A DNA stretch of 64,000 nt from Harmothoe impar (lineage: Eukaryota > Annelida > Polychaeta > Phyllodocida > Polynoidae). Below are positions 35,194 to 47,017 of this stretch, piece after piece. How positions within the stretch are numbered: position 1 is the first letter of the stretch; the number at the start of each line of letters is the position of its first letter. Where the stretch lies: assembly GCA_947462335.1 (NCBI GenBank), contig OX381721.1, positions 8,432,001 to 8,496,000 of the forward strand, written 5' to 3'. The position numbers were made by a program, and so were the translations under genes. Below the pieces are notes generated by a model. The model ran no database searches and was not told the DNA's origin. It was given only the letters and a program-made list of their open reading frames with translations.

Positions 35194-35426
35194 ATCAGTA
35201 AGCCATGTTGGGGGGAGGGAGTTAGAGAATACCCATCTACCGTAGTGGTTTGAATGAGCGCATCATGCGCTTGTAAATATCGATGATACCCATACATCCT
35301 CCGCATATATAGGACCTGCGATTAGGAGATGCATACATGTCCTGCCTCTCCATTTCATAACCACCATGAATTTACCTGCGCTTATTTAAGCCCTATGCAC
35401 TTATTGAAGTCCCTTTACGGTATGCG

Positions 35427-35475
35427 CCGTGACGTACCGTGACGTGCCGTGACGTGAGTGTGTTACATGACGTGG
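35427..35475 (+). promoter_or_regulatory. Tandem CRE-like half-sites (CCGTGACGTR repeated)
   Basis: CCGTGACGTA, CCGTGACGTG and CCGTGACGTG follow one another in exact 10-bp register, with a further TGACGTGG at about 35468. TGACG is the CREB/ATF half-site. Ten-bp spacing would put all sites on one face of the helix. It may equally be a tiny tandem repeat. Confidence 0.3.
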
Positions 35476-35614
35476 TGCACTCAGGACGGCACCAGATTGA
35501 TGAGGCTGTCAGTGTGTGTTTTCCTGCACCACCTGTGGTACCAGGTGTAGTGCTTGGGGGGGGGGGGGGGGGGTCTACAGGGTTAGCCCCTCAAGTAGTA
35601 GAAGAGTAGACGCA

Positions 35615-35735
35615 ACACCAACATGCAGGGCTGCATCCATGCATCATGCAGACCCTCCGGGAGTGCATCAACCACACAGGGTCGGAACGATGGTTGAGTG
35701 CAGCACGTTACTCGCCAGGGCGAAAGATAAAGGAC
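35615..35735. mobile_element. TTAA-ended MITE, copy 13, fragment
   Basis: CTGCATCCATGCATCATGCA, the central GACCCTCCGGGAGTGCATCAA link and CACGTTACTCGCCAGG are recognisable; both outer ends are missing. A G run of 17 at 35556-35572 stands upstream. Confidence 0.55.
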
Positions 35736-36516
35736 CTAATGTATCAAAGAACATGCGGACATGTGAATGATTCCAACTCATGTTGGGTGTGGACTTGCAC
35801 TGGAGATACCTCGCCATGGTTCAGGATGGTCCACAAGAACTTCCATGAAAATTAAAATACATATACGTAATGTATCGTAAGATAGATATATGAGTCAGTC
35901 AGATGGGTTAAATCTGTTTTAAAACTGATAAATGATTAAAGTTAATGCTCTATTAAAAGGTTTAGCTAAGGGCCTATGTAATTATTTGCAGTGGCGACAG
36001 GTTTGCAGTGTTCTAGAGTGGATCTGCAGCACATCGCCAAGCTTATTGTTGCCGTTTTGGATGTCCAAGCACTTAAACATTTAAGACTCATACAATTTAT
36101 GATATAATTATTTGCAATTAATGCAATTTACTCCCGGCAATGATTACAATGTAACACCAGATGGCAGTATAGGAGAAATATGTGCGAAATAGAAGTATGT
36201 GCATTGTAGGATATACATATAGGATAATTCCAAGTTTACGTTTCTTTGACCCTTTCTACGTGTATTTGAACCCTCTGCTTGTCGTGACTGCAACCTAATT
36301 GAAGTAGTATATCCCCTACTTTGTACTAGATACACACTGTATCACCTCCTCTTCTTCCCCTTATAGTAATTCCATACCTGGATGCAAAATAACACACATT
36401 AAAGGCACGTGTTGGTTATTTGTACACCTACATTTATCTGTGTCTACAAACCCTTGCAAATGAACCTTTAATACATACCCTTAGTAGAAGTTAGCATCAT
36501 ACACCCTGGGCGGGAG
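35736..36516. other. AT-rich sequence with one CTCF-like word
   Basis: ACACCAGATGGCAGTA at 36154-36169 resembles the CTCF core. No gene recognised. Confidence 0.45.
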
Positions 36517-36779
36517 TAACCCTTTAAGGATGGTATGATGCCTCAATGCTTCATGTTCAATTGTCCTCATGATGCACACATGCAGCATTTTCTGAGAGTC
36601 ACCAGCGCAGCATCGATGCAGAATTCGACCCCTTCGGGAGGCGTATTAACTCCTCGGGGTGGGCATGATGCATCACTGTGTGAATGCAGCACTAGCTAGT
36701 TATTCACCGGTGCTGCATTGTCATACCGACAAAAGGGGCATTTAACCTTATAGTACTATGCTGTCCATAAAGGGTTAAT
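36517..36779. mobile_element. TTAA-ended double-palindrome MITE, copy 14
   Basis: Full length at 263 bp: TAACCCTTTAAGGATGGTAT at the left and CTGTCCATAAAGGGTTAA at the right, with both palindromic centres present though worn. Confidence 0.85.
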
Positions 36780-37450
36780 ATTGGGTGTAACGCAGGGCGG
36801 GTACCTACAATGGCGGTTCCGCTATAACTACCAGGTACAGAGACACACGCAGTGACCCAGCGAACCCACACATAGCCTCGTTCTGGTACACACGCAGCCT
36901 CGTTCTCACCACAGTGGACGCCATATTGGAATTTCAGAAGTCCTGCTTCTTCTACAGAAAGTGAGAAGAATTAAAAGCCCATTTAGGTGGATTGTATCTC
37001 TCACATGTTATACGTTTAAAGTGTACAATGTGTTGTGCATGTACTGCTTGATAAGCCAGTATAAGCTAGTATAATTATACACAACACATTTGTCGAAATG
37101 TATAACTATAAGAATGCTTAGAGAATGTAATACATGTACAGGAATCGCACAGGGGTGGACAAAACTTTAATACCATAGGGGGTACAGGGGTCCAATACTA
37201 TAGATATGGGTAATATGGGGGAGGAAGCACGCGAACGATACAGGTGCAGGGGAGGGGGTCATAAGTTGTCGTCGGGCTCAAGTCAAGTTCAGAAGTCCCC
37301 GACGAAAATTACCCCCTCCCAAACCATTGTTGCCCCACCCCATGGCGTGTTCACATGCAGGGAGGAACACCGGGGCCATGTCAGGGGGCTGGGTATGGGG
37401 CAGGATGGGGCCAACAAGATAAAGGTGTGCTTCATGCTACCTGGGCTAGT
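36780..37450. other. Mixed sequence, no gene recognised
   Basis: A 20-bp tandem (CACACGCAGCCTCGTTCT type) occurs twice near 36868-36908. YY1-type words (CAATGGCGG near 36809; GACGCCATATTGG near 36918) stand around it, which hints at a weak regulatory patch. Confidence 0.4.
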
Positions 37451-37572
37451 CCTAACCCTATAAGGACGGTATGATGCTTAAATACCTCCTTTTAATTGTT
37501 CGTGTGGTGCACCAACGCGGCTCCTGCGAGTAACGCACGGCAATTATTATGAGTTCACGGTTTAAGGGCTGC
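37451..37572. mobile_element. TTAA-ended MITE, copy 15, one end and one centre
   Basis: CTAACCCTATAAGGACGGTA starts the copy, with GTGGTGCACCAACGCGGCTC following. A short right end GTTTAAGGGCTGC is near 37561. Most of the element is deleted. Confidence 0.6.
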
Positions 37573-38585
37573 ATACATTTTGACAACATGAGGGCATGGA
37601 GACTATGCAAGTAAATAATACAAGCAATTATCAGTCATATTGTAATGTTCAAATTGTTCCTCTTTTAAGCCATCCAGGAATATGTTGAATACAACAGTCA
37701 ATAATAAAAATAAATGATAGGATCAACGCATGAGTAACTAGCCAAATGTTCCAAAGTGATCCCATGAGTGTTTTGAGAATGTCCTAAGAAGCCTACAATA
37801 TTATTATTGTCTGCCCACATGTCCGTACCCTGAAACACTATTTAATTTTTGGCCTGGGGGGGTATAGTTTATATCTATACAGGGGGAGGGTAGAAATGCT
37901 ATACATGACATATGTGCATGTGTGCCTACATAAAGCCCTTTTATTTCCCTTTCATTGCTGTAAATGTGACACGTGGAGGGCATTATACATGGCACTTAAA
38001 GCAGCACAATGCTAGCAATTCAAGATACGGTGAACGGTCCCTACCGATTGACAACTGATGATGCTATTTCTATGTACACTTGTAATTTCTGCGCATTCTA
38101 TGATTGTAAAATGGTTAAAGTTATATGTACTAAATCCATAATTTCGGCTCGAATCAATCGCCTATCATTCACTTTAATCACCTTTGATTAATCGCGCGGT
38201 TTACATGGGCGTTCCTACACTAATATGATTTATATTATAACATATTAGTGTCCTATAGTTAAATATAGTGGAGTTGATCTAAATTTACAAGTTCTAATCA
38301 GATTTTCTCTACTTTAAGACCGGTATAAGTAAGGTATTTAGCATCGGAAAAGACTTACCTAGATTCATTGAGATTTTATACGAGTCTGATCAGTGTTGAA
38401 TGAACCCATGTTTCAGGTCACTGAACTAACCACTGATGATGCTATTTATAGCAACCCAATCATTTTTTTTCTGAATACAGGCCATTGTTCTATCTATTTT
38501 ATTCGGCACATGCTACGTGACTGCTCAATGGATAGCAGCACATTGCAAGGGGAGGTCACGGAAGGGTGTTCCAATGCATTATTCT
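37573..38585. other. AT-rich sequence with a perfect 11-bp hairpin
   Basis: ACACTAATATG (38217-38227) and CATATTAGTGT (38241-38251) form a perfect stem with a 13-nt loop. The string CTGATGATGCTATTT occurs near 38053 and near 38433. No gene recognised. Confidence 0.5.
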
Positions 38586-38764
38586 CGCTGTAACCATGAG
38601 GCATGCATTTAACACTAGAGAGTAACTCGCCACTGTTGAATCGGTGCTTCATCGTAAGGCTGCGAGGCTTACGATGCAGCAATGCAGTCTTGACGAGCCA
38701 CTCAGTGGGGATGTGTTGGTGCATCATGATGATAAATGAACATGCTCCAGTTCATAAAGGGTTC
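38586..38764. mobile_element. TTAA-ended double-palindrome MITE, copy 16
   Basis: GAGAGTAACTCGCCACTG and a GTTGGTGCATCATGATG arm are recognisable, and the right end reads TTCATAAAGGGTT. The left end is truncated. Confidence 0.6.
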
Positions 38765-39307
38765 TCTGTTCTCACTGGGCTCCGTTGCCAAAGTATTTTT
38801 CAGGTGAATAGCCTGAAAAGCCCCGGAACCTGACAAAATATTCTTCTATCTAATTCTAAAGCAACCAAGGAAGCGAAGGAAGTGGGTCATCTTTTAAAAA
38901 GATCAATAAGTCAGAGGGTAGGATGGCCAAAATGAAATTTTACCCCGATTGAAGGTAGTCCAGGAAAAATGTAACTTCTATATAGGCCAAAAAACTTGCA
39001 TGTTACTATACATAGTAGCTACGGATCGGCCATGAGCATTTTGAACCCTCTTTGCGGCTAAAGGTGGCGGAAAAAATCTTGGAATCTGAAAATTTGTAAA
39101 AATTCACCATTACCACTATGACTTGTGGTCCTCATAGTCTTCGTTTATGCAACATCAACCATGCCTATTATGACAGTTTGCATGACTTAGGGTTGATGGT
39201 AGTTGTCTTTTTATTGGGTTTTTATTGGTGTTCTTTTTTACGAAGAAACGTTTTCTCATTGAGGCTCCTCCCTTATTAATTGGTGACCGCCTCTGTACGC
39301 TCCGCCA
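38765..39307. other. AT-rich sequence, no gene recognised
   Basis: Nothing supported. Confidence 0.45.
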
Positions 39308-39543
39308 GAGAGAGGGAGGGAGATGTGGGGTGAAGATAGAGGCAAGGACAATAAATAGGAAAAAACAAGGTGACAGAAAGGAGATAGGATCAAGGGATGG
39401 GAGGAGGTGGAGAAGATCCAGAAATGAAACATCAATAAGAACAGTAAGTTAGACAGAGAGAGAAGCAAGCAGAATGTTTAGGAAGGGGGTGGCATGGAAG
39501 AGAAGGAATGTAGGATTGAAGTCAGGATGGAGAGAGAGAGGGT
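39308..39543. repeat. Purine-rich tract
   Basis: Long runs of G and A on the plus strand (AGAGGGAGGGAG near 39311; GGAGAGAGAGAGGG near 39529). Charged and Leu/Ser open frames over it reflect composition. Confidence 0.55.
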
Positions 39544-39707
39544 TTAAACTGTTACTTATGCCTGTGTTAAAAATGTTAATTTCTGCTGCTTCAGACGTTC
39601 GCAACTTGAAGGCAGCATACTTAGTACATACATTTTGTACTAGTAACTTAATTTATGCACTAAGCCCGTTGATCATGAGGTATGAATACGCAGTCCTAGT
39701 TAATAGT

Positions 39708-39823
39708 CCCCCAATGGGTCGGCAGCAATACAGCCTCGGCGAGTTACTCGCGACGCTGCGTTGGTACAGCATGCGATAAATATGCATTAATTTTGAGGCA
39801 TGATGCTGTTCTTTAATGGTTAA
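39708..39823. mobile_element. TTAA-ended MITE, copy 17, right half
   Basis: CTCGGCGAGTTACTCGCGAC centre, then GAGGCATGATGCTGTTC and an outer TTTAATGGTTAA end. Confidence 0.7.
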
Positions 39824-39939
39824 ACCCCAACCTTGAGAACCCCCTCCTAACTATAGCCCCCATCCCCGACCATCCCAGATTGCAACTGCAACCCCTACTG
39901 GACAGGTTGCTAAGACGCTCAGAGCCGCTGGTCCCCTCC

Positions 39940-40115
39940 ACTCAGTGTCTACATGAAGAACGACCGACCAGTGATCAGCGGAGGATGCCACCGGAAGCTG
40001 CGCTGTCGGCCGGCGGACGTCCATCTTGTGTGTAGCTTACCGCCGGACACCAGCGAAAGGATCCCGCCGACCGGAACCAGCCTGATCCCGCGGAATCCCG
40101 CCTGATCCCGCGTGA
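39940..40115. promoter_or_regulatory. Small CpG-rich block with ETS motif and CCTGATCCCGCG repeats
   Basis: ACCGGAAGCTGCG near 39990 is ETS-like. CCTGATCCCGCGGAATCCCG near 40079 repeats with CCTGATCCCGCGTG next to it. CpG density is well above the flanks. Function unknown. Confidence 0.3.
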
Positions 40116-40820
40116 CTAGCACTTGCTGATTTATCAAGCTGGGAGATCTGGCCCGAGAGTGGAGGGGCTCTGGGTTGAGAGCGGAGTGGTTTCCGGGGCT
40201 CTACCCTGGAGGAGTGGGAGTGGTGGTAGGGGGTGGTATGGGGCCATAACTCACCAATAACTTACACTCCATATCACCCGGGTGTAAGGAGGGAGGTGGT
40301 GGTGGCACTAGTGATGTAGTGGGCAAGGGGGGGGGGCAGGGGGAGGGGAACCTCCAAGTGACTAGGTACCTAAGATCCAAGCGCTGTGTGTGTTTGTGGG
40401 AGTGTGGGTTGGGCTTAGGGTATATCCACGAATATCTAGAGCCATCCTCAGACCTGCTAACTTCACAGGTTGATGGGTCTTGCATTTTGCTAGAAATACA
40501 GGGCCCTGGTATCAGACCCTGTGCAGAAGATAGAGCCCTCAAGTCCAGCCTCAGATTTAAGGTCAGCACCAATGTCAGCACCTATCAACCTACCGACTTG
40601 TTGAGAGGTGCTGGATCGGGTGCTGAATCTGCACTCTGATAGTAGCAGAAGCTGGACAATGGGTGTTGAAAATGGGAGCTAAAGAAATGGACCCTTGTCC
40701 TATGCAGATCCCTGAAAGCCACATGCAACAGGAAACTCGTGAGTATGAGTATAGGGCCAGACACAAACATGCAGTATCAGAATGACATCATTCTAACAAT
40801 GTCACAACATGGCACCTCTG
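40116..40820. other. G/T-rich and unique sequence, no gene recognised
   Basis: Overlapping frames of about 106-126 codons on both strands (40201-40639) have no recognisable domain. A G run lies near 40329. Confidence 0.4.
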
Positions 40821-41892
40821 CAGAGAAAAGGAAGGGAGTCAGAAAGGGAGTCCAGGTCTTGCTTTCAGAATGACTCCCTTTGTGACTGAAAGGGAGTCAC
40901 CGTGACTCCCTTTTAAAAGAGAGTCACTGTGACTCCCTTAACCCATTGAGGCCGGCCAAGAAAAATTATTCTAGCCAGGGGGCCGGATTTTCTTTTCAAT
41001 TTTTTTCCCAGGGGCGGGGGGTTTCCAAAATCCCATAGAGTTCAGTCAATTATAATCGACATCCGGCCCCACATGGTGTAGTAAATAATCAACATCCGGC
41101 CAGGGATGGATGTTGATTATAATCGACATTCGCCCTCAATGGGTTAAGGGAGTCCACGTTCTTGCTTTCAGAATGACTCTGTTTTAGTTAAAGGGAGTCA
41201 ACCTCATCTTTGACTCTCTTTGTAAAGGGAGTCTAGCTTATATTTGACTCCCTTTATGAAGGGAGTTGTACATTGATTGCAATGCAATTGCCTTTGCTCT
41301 ATACAATAGGTCTAATGGCTGTTACCAGAGCTCATCTTTCCACATTTTATTGTTGCAAGGTCTAACAGGGATATTTGTTTGCGATCCCTCAATGCATATT
41401 AGTCAAGACGAATGGACATCTGAATTGCTATGGATTTAACCTTTTTGTATTCCCACAACCTGGGTGTCTATGAAAGGTAATATACCTTAAATATCATAGT
41501 TATGCTAGAATCATGACCCAACTCTTAATTATTTTATCAAATTAAGAGCTAACACTAAATATTCATGCTACAACTGTTCATAGCAAGAGTGATTATGAAG
41601 ATTCATGAGTTGAGATAGATATATAGACGTGAGCCTCCAGATTAATACCCCTTTGAGCATAGTGCTACCACCTTGCAGGACATATCAGAACCAACTGTTG
41701 GTGAGTCCCTTCCTATATGCCCAGACTCCCTTTGTCCCTTAAGAGAGTCCAATAAAGGTTGACTCCCTTTTTGAACTGACTCAAGAGAGATGTGCTTTAA
41801 CCAAAGGGAGTAGGTTCTGACCCTCTTCTAAAGGGAGTCCAGGTCAGCTAGACTCGGTTCTGACTCCGAAATGACTCCCTTCCTTTTCTCTG
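40821..41892. mobile_element. Foldback element rich in AGGGAGTC words
   Basis: The left end CAGAGAAAAGGAAGGGAGTC is the exact inverse of the right end GACTCCCTTCCTTTTCTCTG. Between them AGGGAGTC and GACTCCCT occur many times, in both directions, near each end. The middle (about 41280-41690) is unrelated AT-rich DNA. A TTAA element is nested at 40938-41147. A 139-bp relative lies at 54393-54531. Confidence 0.75.
40938..41147. mobile_element. Third TTAA-ended MITE family, nested in the foldback
   Basis: TTAACCCATTGAGG and CCTCAATGGGTTAA are perfect 14-bp inverted ends, each including TTAA. Removing one TTAA and the element restores GACTCCC-TTAA-GGGAGTC, so the insertion was precise. Inside, AATCAACATCC and GGATGTTGATT form a perfect stem. 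Confidence 0.8.
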
Positions 41893-42269
41893 TGGTTGAA
41901 GAGGCATGTACACGGTTTCTTACCAGGCATCCTCGCCATGCACAGTGGCGCATTTCCAGTGCATGGAGGGAGGAGGGGGGGGGGGGCTCAAAGTACCATG
42001 TACTTTTGGCAGCCTTGCTTGTAGCCATCTACACGAAGTACACTCATGAATGAAGAGCCTTTACCCTCTAAACCTGTAGACTTTCTAAAATAATGTTGCA
42101 CATAGATGTGTGAAGTAGTCATTAAACTATTGCTCAATTGACTCGTATGCAAGTTTTGGAAGCGACAGTTCCAATATGCCCTTATGCCTGAACCATTTTG
42201 AAATTCTCCAGAGAACAGTTAGAAGAGGCAAAATTAACACACACCACCACAGGTTCCTCCATGCAGGAA
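41893..42269. other. Sequence between the foldback and a CpG block
   Basis: No gene recognised. Confidence 0.4.
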
Positions 42270-42510
42270 AATCCTTTATCTCAGCCCCACCGGAAGCGGA
42301 ACTGTGTGGCGCCACAGACATGCGCACTATTAGACTTCCGGGCACGATCTGTTCGGCAATAAAGGAGGCGGACTGCGTCAGAGATAGGATCTGGGCGCGA
42401 CGCGCGGAGGACGAGTAATGGACGCGCGGCAGAACGCGGGCGTCGTGACGGCCGTTTGTCACGTCACTGACGTAACCCCAGCGTCTCCTCCAGTCTCCCT
42501 CTGTCTCCAA
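42270..42510. promoter_or_regulatory. CpG promoter-like block with ETS, NRF1-like and CRE-like sites
   Basis: ACCGGAAGCGG (near 42289) and GACTTCCGGG (near 42333) are opposing ETS sites. ACATGCGCAC (near 42319) is NRF1-like, and GTCACTGACGTAAC (near 42462) is CRE-like. CpG is dense between 42390 and 42450. This looks like a TATA-less promoter. Neither strand shows a recognisable exon next to it. Confidence 0.4.
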
Positions 42511-42522
42511 GTCACGTTTTCT

Positions 42523-42782
42523 TAACCCTTTAAGATAAGAATAGCGTTTTATTGCATTCTATCCCTTTGATCGTGTTACGACACGAATGCAGCTCTCTTG
42601 AGTAGATCGACAGTGCTGCATTCACACATCATGCCGACTTTGCATTGTGGTTACACATGCAAATGATCGGCATGATGCACCAATACAATGCTGGTGAGTT
42701 ACTCGCTGGTGCTGCATTGGTGAAGCATCATGAAAAATAGATATAACGTCTTGGGGCATTATGCAGTCCATACATAGTTAAA
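42523..42782. mobile_element. TTAA-ended double-palindrome MITE, copy 18
   Basis: Full length: TTAACCCTTTAAGATAAGAA at the left and AGTCCATACATAGTTAA at the right. The second centre GGTGAGTTACTCGCTGGTGC is nearly intact. Confidence 0.8.
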
Positions 42783-43913
42783 TTAATGTGCCTCAGGACA
42801 GAAGCGCGGCCGTTCTCAGGCAACAAGCAAAGCAAAGGGCAAGAGTGTTTGCAGCAAGCAATGGCAGAGTGCTAAAGATCAAAGCTGATGACTTAATCCA
42901 ATTTATTGGTACAACTGCAGAGACAAATCAGTAGTTATAAGCACCTTATAAATAAAGTATCATGAGCTGAAGAAGGTAAATACCTCAACATACATGGGTA
43001 GAGCAGGCCAAGTCCGCTTTTGAAAATAATATTCTTTAGACAGAGAATAGAAGACCACTTCAAAATGTATGTGACAAGGTCTGCAAAATAAGAAACCTCA
43101 GTGTAGGTTGCAAGCATAAACAGATAAAGGACCCCCCTTACCAGTGTTCACATTTCAGAATGGAATTCCCAACATGTCGCTGCAAGATGGCGTTGCAACT
43201 TATGGGCTGTCCTCGTATTATCATAATCCAACCTTAACTCTATTCCATGTAGCGATATCTAAAGGCTGTCTCCCTGTATGAGTTACTGCCTTGTGACTGT
43301 CACTGCTCTGCAGGCTGGTGGTGTATAATTAAATGAGGGGCAGGAGCGTGGATAATCAAGACGACCATTACCACAGCGCCCTTAATGAATTCCTCACCAT
43401 GTAGGGTATGGTACCAGTATAGAAGCATAGTGCATAGTGCATAGAGTAGTATGCTGCTGGTATGTGTTAATGACTAGCGTCTACCACTATCATATTTTTG
43501 GGAAATCTCCACAGAAATAATTGCATTTTTTTCTCCATTAATACCATAATGCTCGATTTCTGGTAAGGCGCTTGCAGGTGTAAACTGCCATAACAGCCAT
43601 GTTGTGCCATGGTAGTAGAGCGCTTCCTACTGCCCAGCAAAGGCCTAATGAACACGAAAATGTGTACCCGCTATCTAAATGCCAGACACTCGGCAAAAGG
43701 TCATCGAAGGTGAATGTAATGCTAGATAAAAGATGGCAGATGGTATAGGACAATCATGGACCCTCCGTGAGCATTCATGTTGAAACAAATCAGATAACAT
43801 CCTCAGGATCCTTGTGGAGTCAGGGCCCTGGTGGAGTCGTGGATGGAGTCCAGATGCACCCAATAAGCTGCTCCATGCTTTACGTGTGATCAGTGCTGCA
43901 ATGTCCCACATGC
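42783..43913. other. AT-rich sequence, no gene recognised
   Basis: A YY1-type CAAGATGGCGTT word lies near 43186. Minus-strand frames at 43467-43965 share no recognisable family. Confidence 0.45.
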
Positions 43914-44155
43914 AGTAATCCTTTAAGGACAGAATGGTGCCGGAGGATTCATATACAGTTGACATTATGATACACCAACATAGCGCCGTCGAATAACTCG
44001 CTGACGCTGCATTTGTAAATCATACTGACCCTGCAGAAGTACATCAACCCTGTTGGGTCAGCATGCATCAATACAACACTTTCGGCCAGGGCTGATTTCA
44101 ATCCAGGCATCACAACGGTAAAAGGGAATAATGAGCCATACTTAAAGGGTTGCCT
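43914..44155. mobile_element. TTAA-ended double-palindrome MITE, copy 19
   Basis: CAGTAATCCTTTAAGGACAG at the left and ATACTTAAAGGGTT at the right, with a GTCGAATAACTCGCTGACGC centre and the GACCCTGCAGAAGTACATCA link between halves. Confidence 0.75.
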
Positions 44156-44955
44156 GTTTCTCTGATGTGCCCAGGGGTTATTGCAGAAGACAGCATCTGG
44201 TTTCTTATGCATGTTGATTATACGATTATTTCAATGCTGTTTGCTCTTTAGATTATTTGAATTGAGATTAAACACGCCGCAGTACATGCATAATCATTGC
44301 AACTTCCATGTTGTTTTATGTTGTGATTCATAAGCGACAGGCGCATTTCTGTTACTCTGCGGTGAGCTTGCTATCTGATCAGATTCTTCACTTTCACCCG
44401 GGTCCCCTAAAAAGGCCAAATGTTCCCCTTTTAATACATTTGATGATTTGTGAGACTAAAATATATCGTATTTGTCTCCACGATTAAGAAAAAGCCCATA
44501 AAAATCACACAAGCAATATACCCCCTCTCCCCCACAACCAATTTTACACACGACTTCTTCTCAAATAAACTGCTCCATACTATAACCATACGACTAATAC
44601 TAGTATATATATACGCCATGACACTGATATTCCAACAGAACCAGGTATACCCCTACCTCACACCTCCAGGCCCCTTTATTACTGCCATATCTATACACCA
44701 AGGTATACACTATAAAGAAACCAGATACAGCCTCGACCACAGATACCTCCAGCACAGAGCCAGGAGGCAGGAGGTAGTATACATGTGATACCCCACCCCT
44801 CCTCCTGGAGGATATAAAATATGACTGCTCCACGCGGCAGATGTATGTTTTCCTTGAGCCCTATCCTGACAAATATTTATCCTACTGGAGTGAAGACATG
44901 AGAGGTGCCAGGCGTGTAGTGGGTACTTGTACCGTGCGGGGTATAGGCCGTCTGG
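44156..44955. other. AT-rich sequence, no gene recognised
   Basis: Overlapping 77-112 codon frames near 44450-44833 carry no recognisable domain. Confidence 0.45.
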
Positions 44956-45368
44956 TTAACCATTTGAATACAGCATGATGCGCCAATGGTTATTGCTTAG
45001 GACTGGATTCATTGGTCGTCATCATTCAGCCAGTGAGTAGCTCGCCTAAAAGTACTCTGCATTGCTATATCATGCCGACCTTTCGGAGGTGTATCTAAAT
45101 AATTTAATTCAAACGGTTCAGGAAATGACGATGCTTCAACGGTCATGTTCACTTGTCATCGTGATGGACCAGTGCATCAACGCTGCATTGGTGCATCATG
45201 CTGACTCTGCAGGCGTACATCAGGCCCACAGTATATATTATACATGTAGGCATGACACATGTAAACATACAACACTGGCGAGGTACTCCCCAGGGCTGTA
45301 TTAATGCGTCATGAATTCAAAAAGGAATGGTGTGTTAATTAAAGCGCTAAGCTCCCCTTAAAGGTTTA
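44956..45368. mobile_element. TTAA-ended MITE, copy 20, enlarged to about 413 bp
   Basis: It begins TTAACCATTTGAATACAGCA and ends CCCCTTAAAGGTTTAA. The span is about 150 bp longer than other copies: an extra GGTCATGTTCACTTGTCATC half, resembling a second left half, follows the first centre. It may be two copies recombined, or one inserted into another. Confidence 0.65.
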
Positions 45369-47017
45369 ACCGTAGGTAGCCGTGTTATCCCAGCCAGGAG
45401 TGCGTTATTAGATAGAGCAGGGTCGGGTGGTATCTGGCCGTCCTGTCACCCGTAATAGTCGGGATAATTCACACGACAGGAGGTATGTTGTACAGGAGCA
45501 TGACTTGTGGTGGTGCACCTCCAGGGACGGGAGGAGTGGGGCGGGGGGGGGGGGTGCTGGAGTGGATGAGAAGAAGGCTGAAGGAATGAGTCTGGATTGA
45601 GAGATACATTAATCCTTGGGCACGCTAATGGGAAAGCAAGGCAAGGATAGAGAGTAGAGAGATTGACATTACAGAGGAGGGTTTAGTTGGTGGGGGTCGG
45701 AGTTGGAGTACATGCAAGGGATCTAGACAGATTCTGTCAGGAGACTACAAGGCAAGACAGGCCAGGATGGTCAATATAGTGGGTATCAAGAGAAGGAGAA
45801 CAAAGGGACTTCATGAGTAGTACTAACTTAGTAGTAGTGGATCCAGGAGTCTGAAAACGGGGTGTGGAGGGCGGGTGCTCTATTGGAAAAAGAAACACAC
45901 AAACGTCCCATCCAATTTTGCAACGAAGTGGAGAGAAGGGCATTGTAGAACAAACCATTGGGCACAAAATTCTGTTCAACATTGAATAAATGTTGGATCA
46001 ACACGCTCACAACCGTTTATCAATGTTGATTTAATGTTCTCTGTCCACTGGTAAAACACACACCACCATAGGCAGGGTAAGGGGATAGGGGTGTTGGTAG
46101 ACGGTTGGGAGGGTGTGTGTTTCCAAAGGCACCACTAGACTCTGGGGTCAAGATGGAGGATGGAAGTAATTCAATGTGACTTTTCATGTTTCTCTCAAAG
46201 CCATGCCGCTCCACAGATATTGAGTGGTGGAATTTTGGGTGTGGCATTTTGGAAATACTTTGAAATCCATCGGGAGAGGGAAAGATAAAGTTGAACATTT
46301 CATCTTTAGCGGATGGGGCGGACATGGAAGCGGAAAACCCATAAATAATTTACGATGACATACTTGGTGTAGAAAGGTACATGACAGGTATACACATCAC
46401 AGAATGGGGACGCCAGGGTATCTCGATATACATGTTCGCGTTATCACTATAATCCTAGCACATTGAAGGCCTATATAATTTAAAGTCCTCCACTAGCATG
46501 TAGGAGAATACAGTTTAATAACCAGACAGCAGAGTATCAGGAAGTCTGCTCAAATTATTGATCTGTGGAGGAAAGATCCCCGGAATCATATCGTTATGAT
46601 TCAGGGTGGATAACTTATATAATAAAAAGAACATTGATTAAAGTAGGACACATATGAATTTTATCTGTGTATAAATAAATACTAGGATATAGTCAACTCA
46701 CAGAATCCAATGTATTATATCAAAAACAAATAAAACATGTCAATCCATGCTCCTCAAGATCCAAGGTCAACCAAATGTAACGGCTATAGAAAGATCACAT
46801 GTCTGTCATTTTTACTAGAGATTAGCCAACACTCCGACATGTTATCGTCCATGTGTCTAGCTGTGAATATCACGTGTATAGAAGTGAAGAGGGTGCTGGG
46901 GCTGTCAGAGCAATAGGCTGATCTCACCCTGCCCCAGTCCCAGGCCACATTCCCTGAGATAATCCAAAACACCCGGTGTCTTTGATGTGTGTGCCCCCGC
47001 TGCTGCAGGTATCTGCC
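45369..47017. other. Mixed sequence, no gene recognised
   Basis: A G run lies near 45542. CAACATTGAATAAATGTTG (45978-45996) and CAATGTTGATTTAATGTT (46021-46038) are small palindromic words. No coding region supported. Confidence 0.45.
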
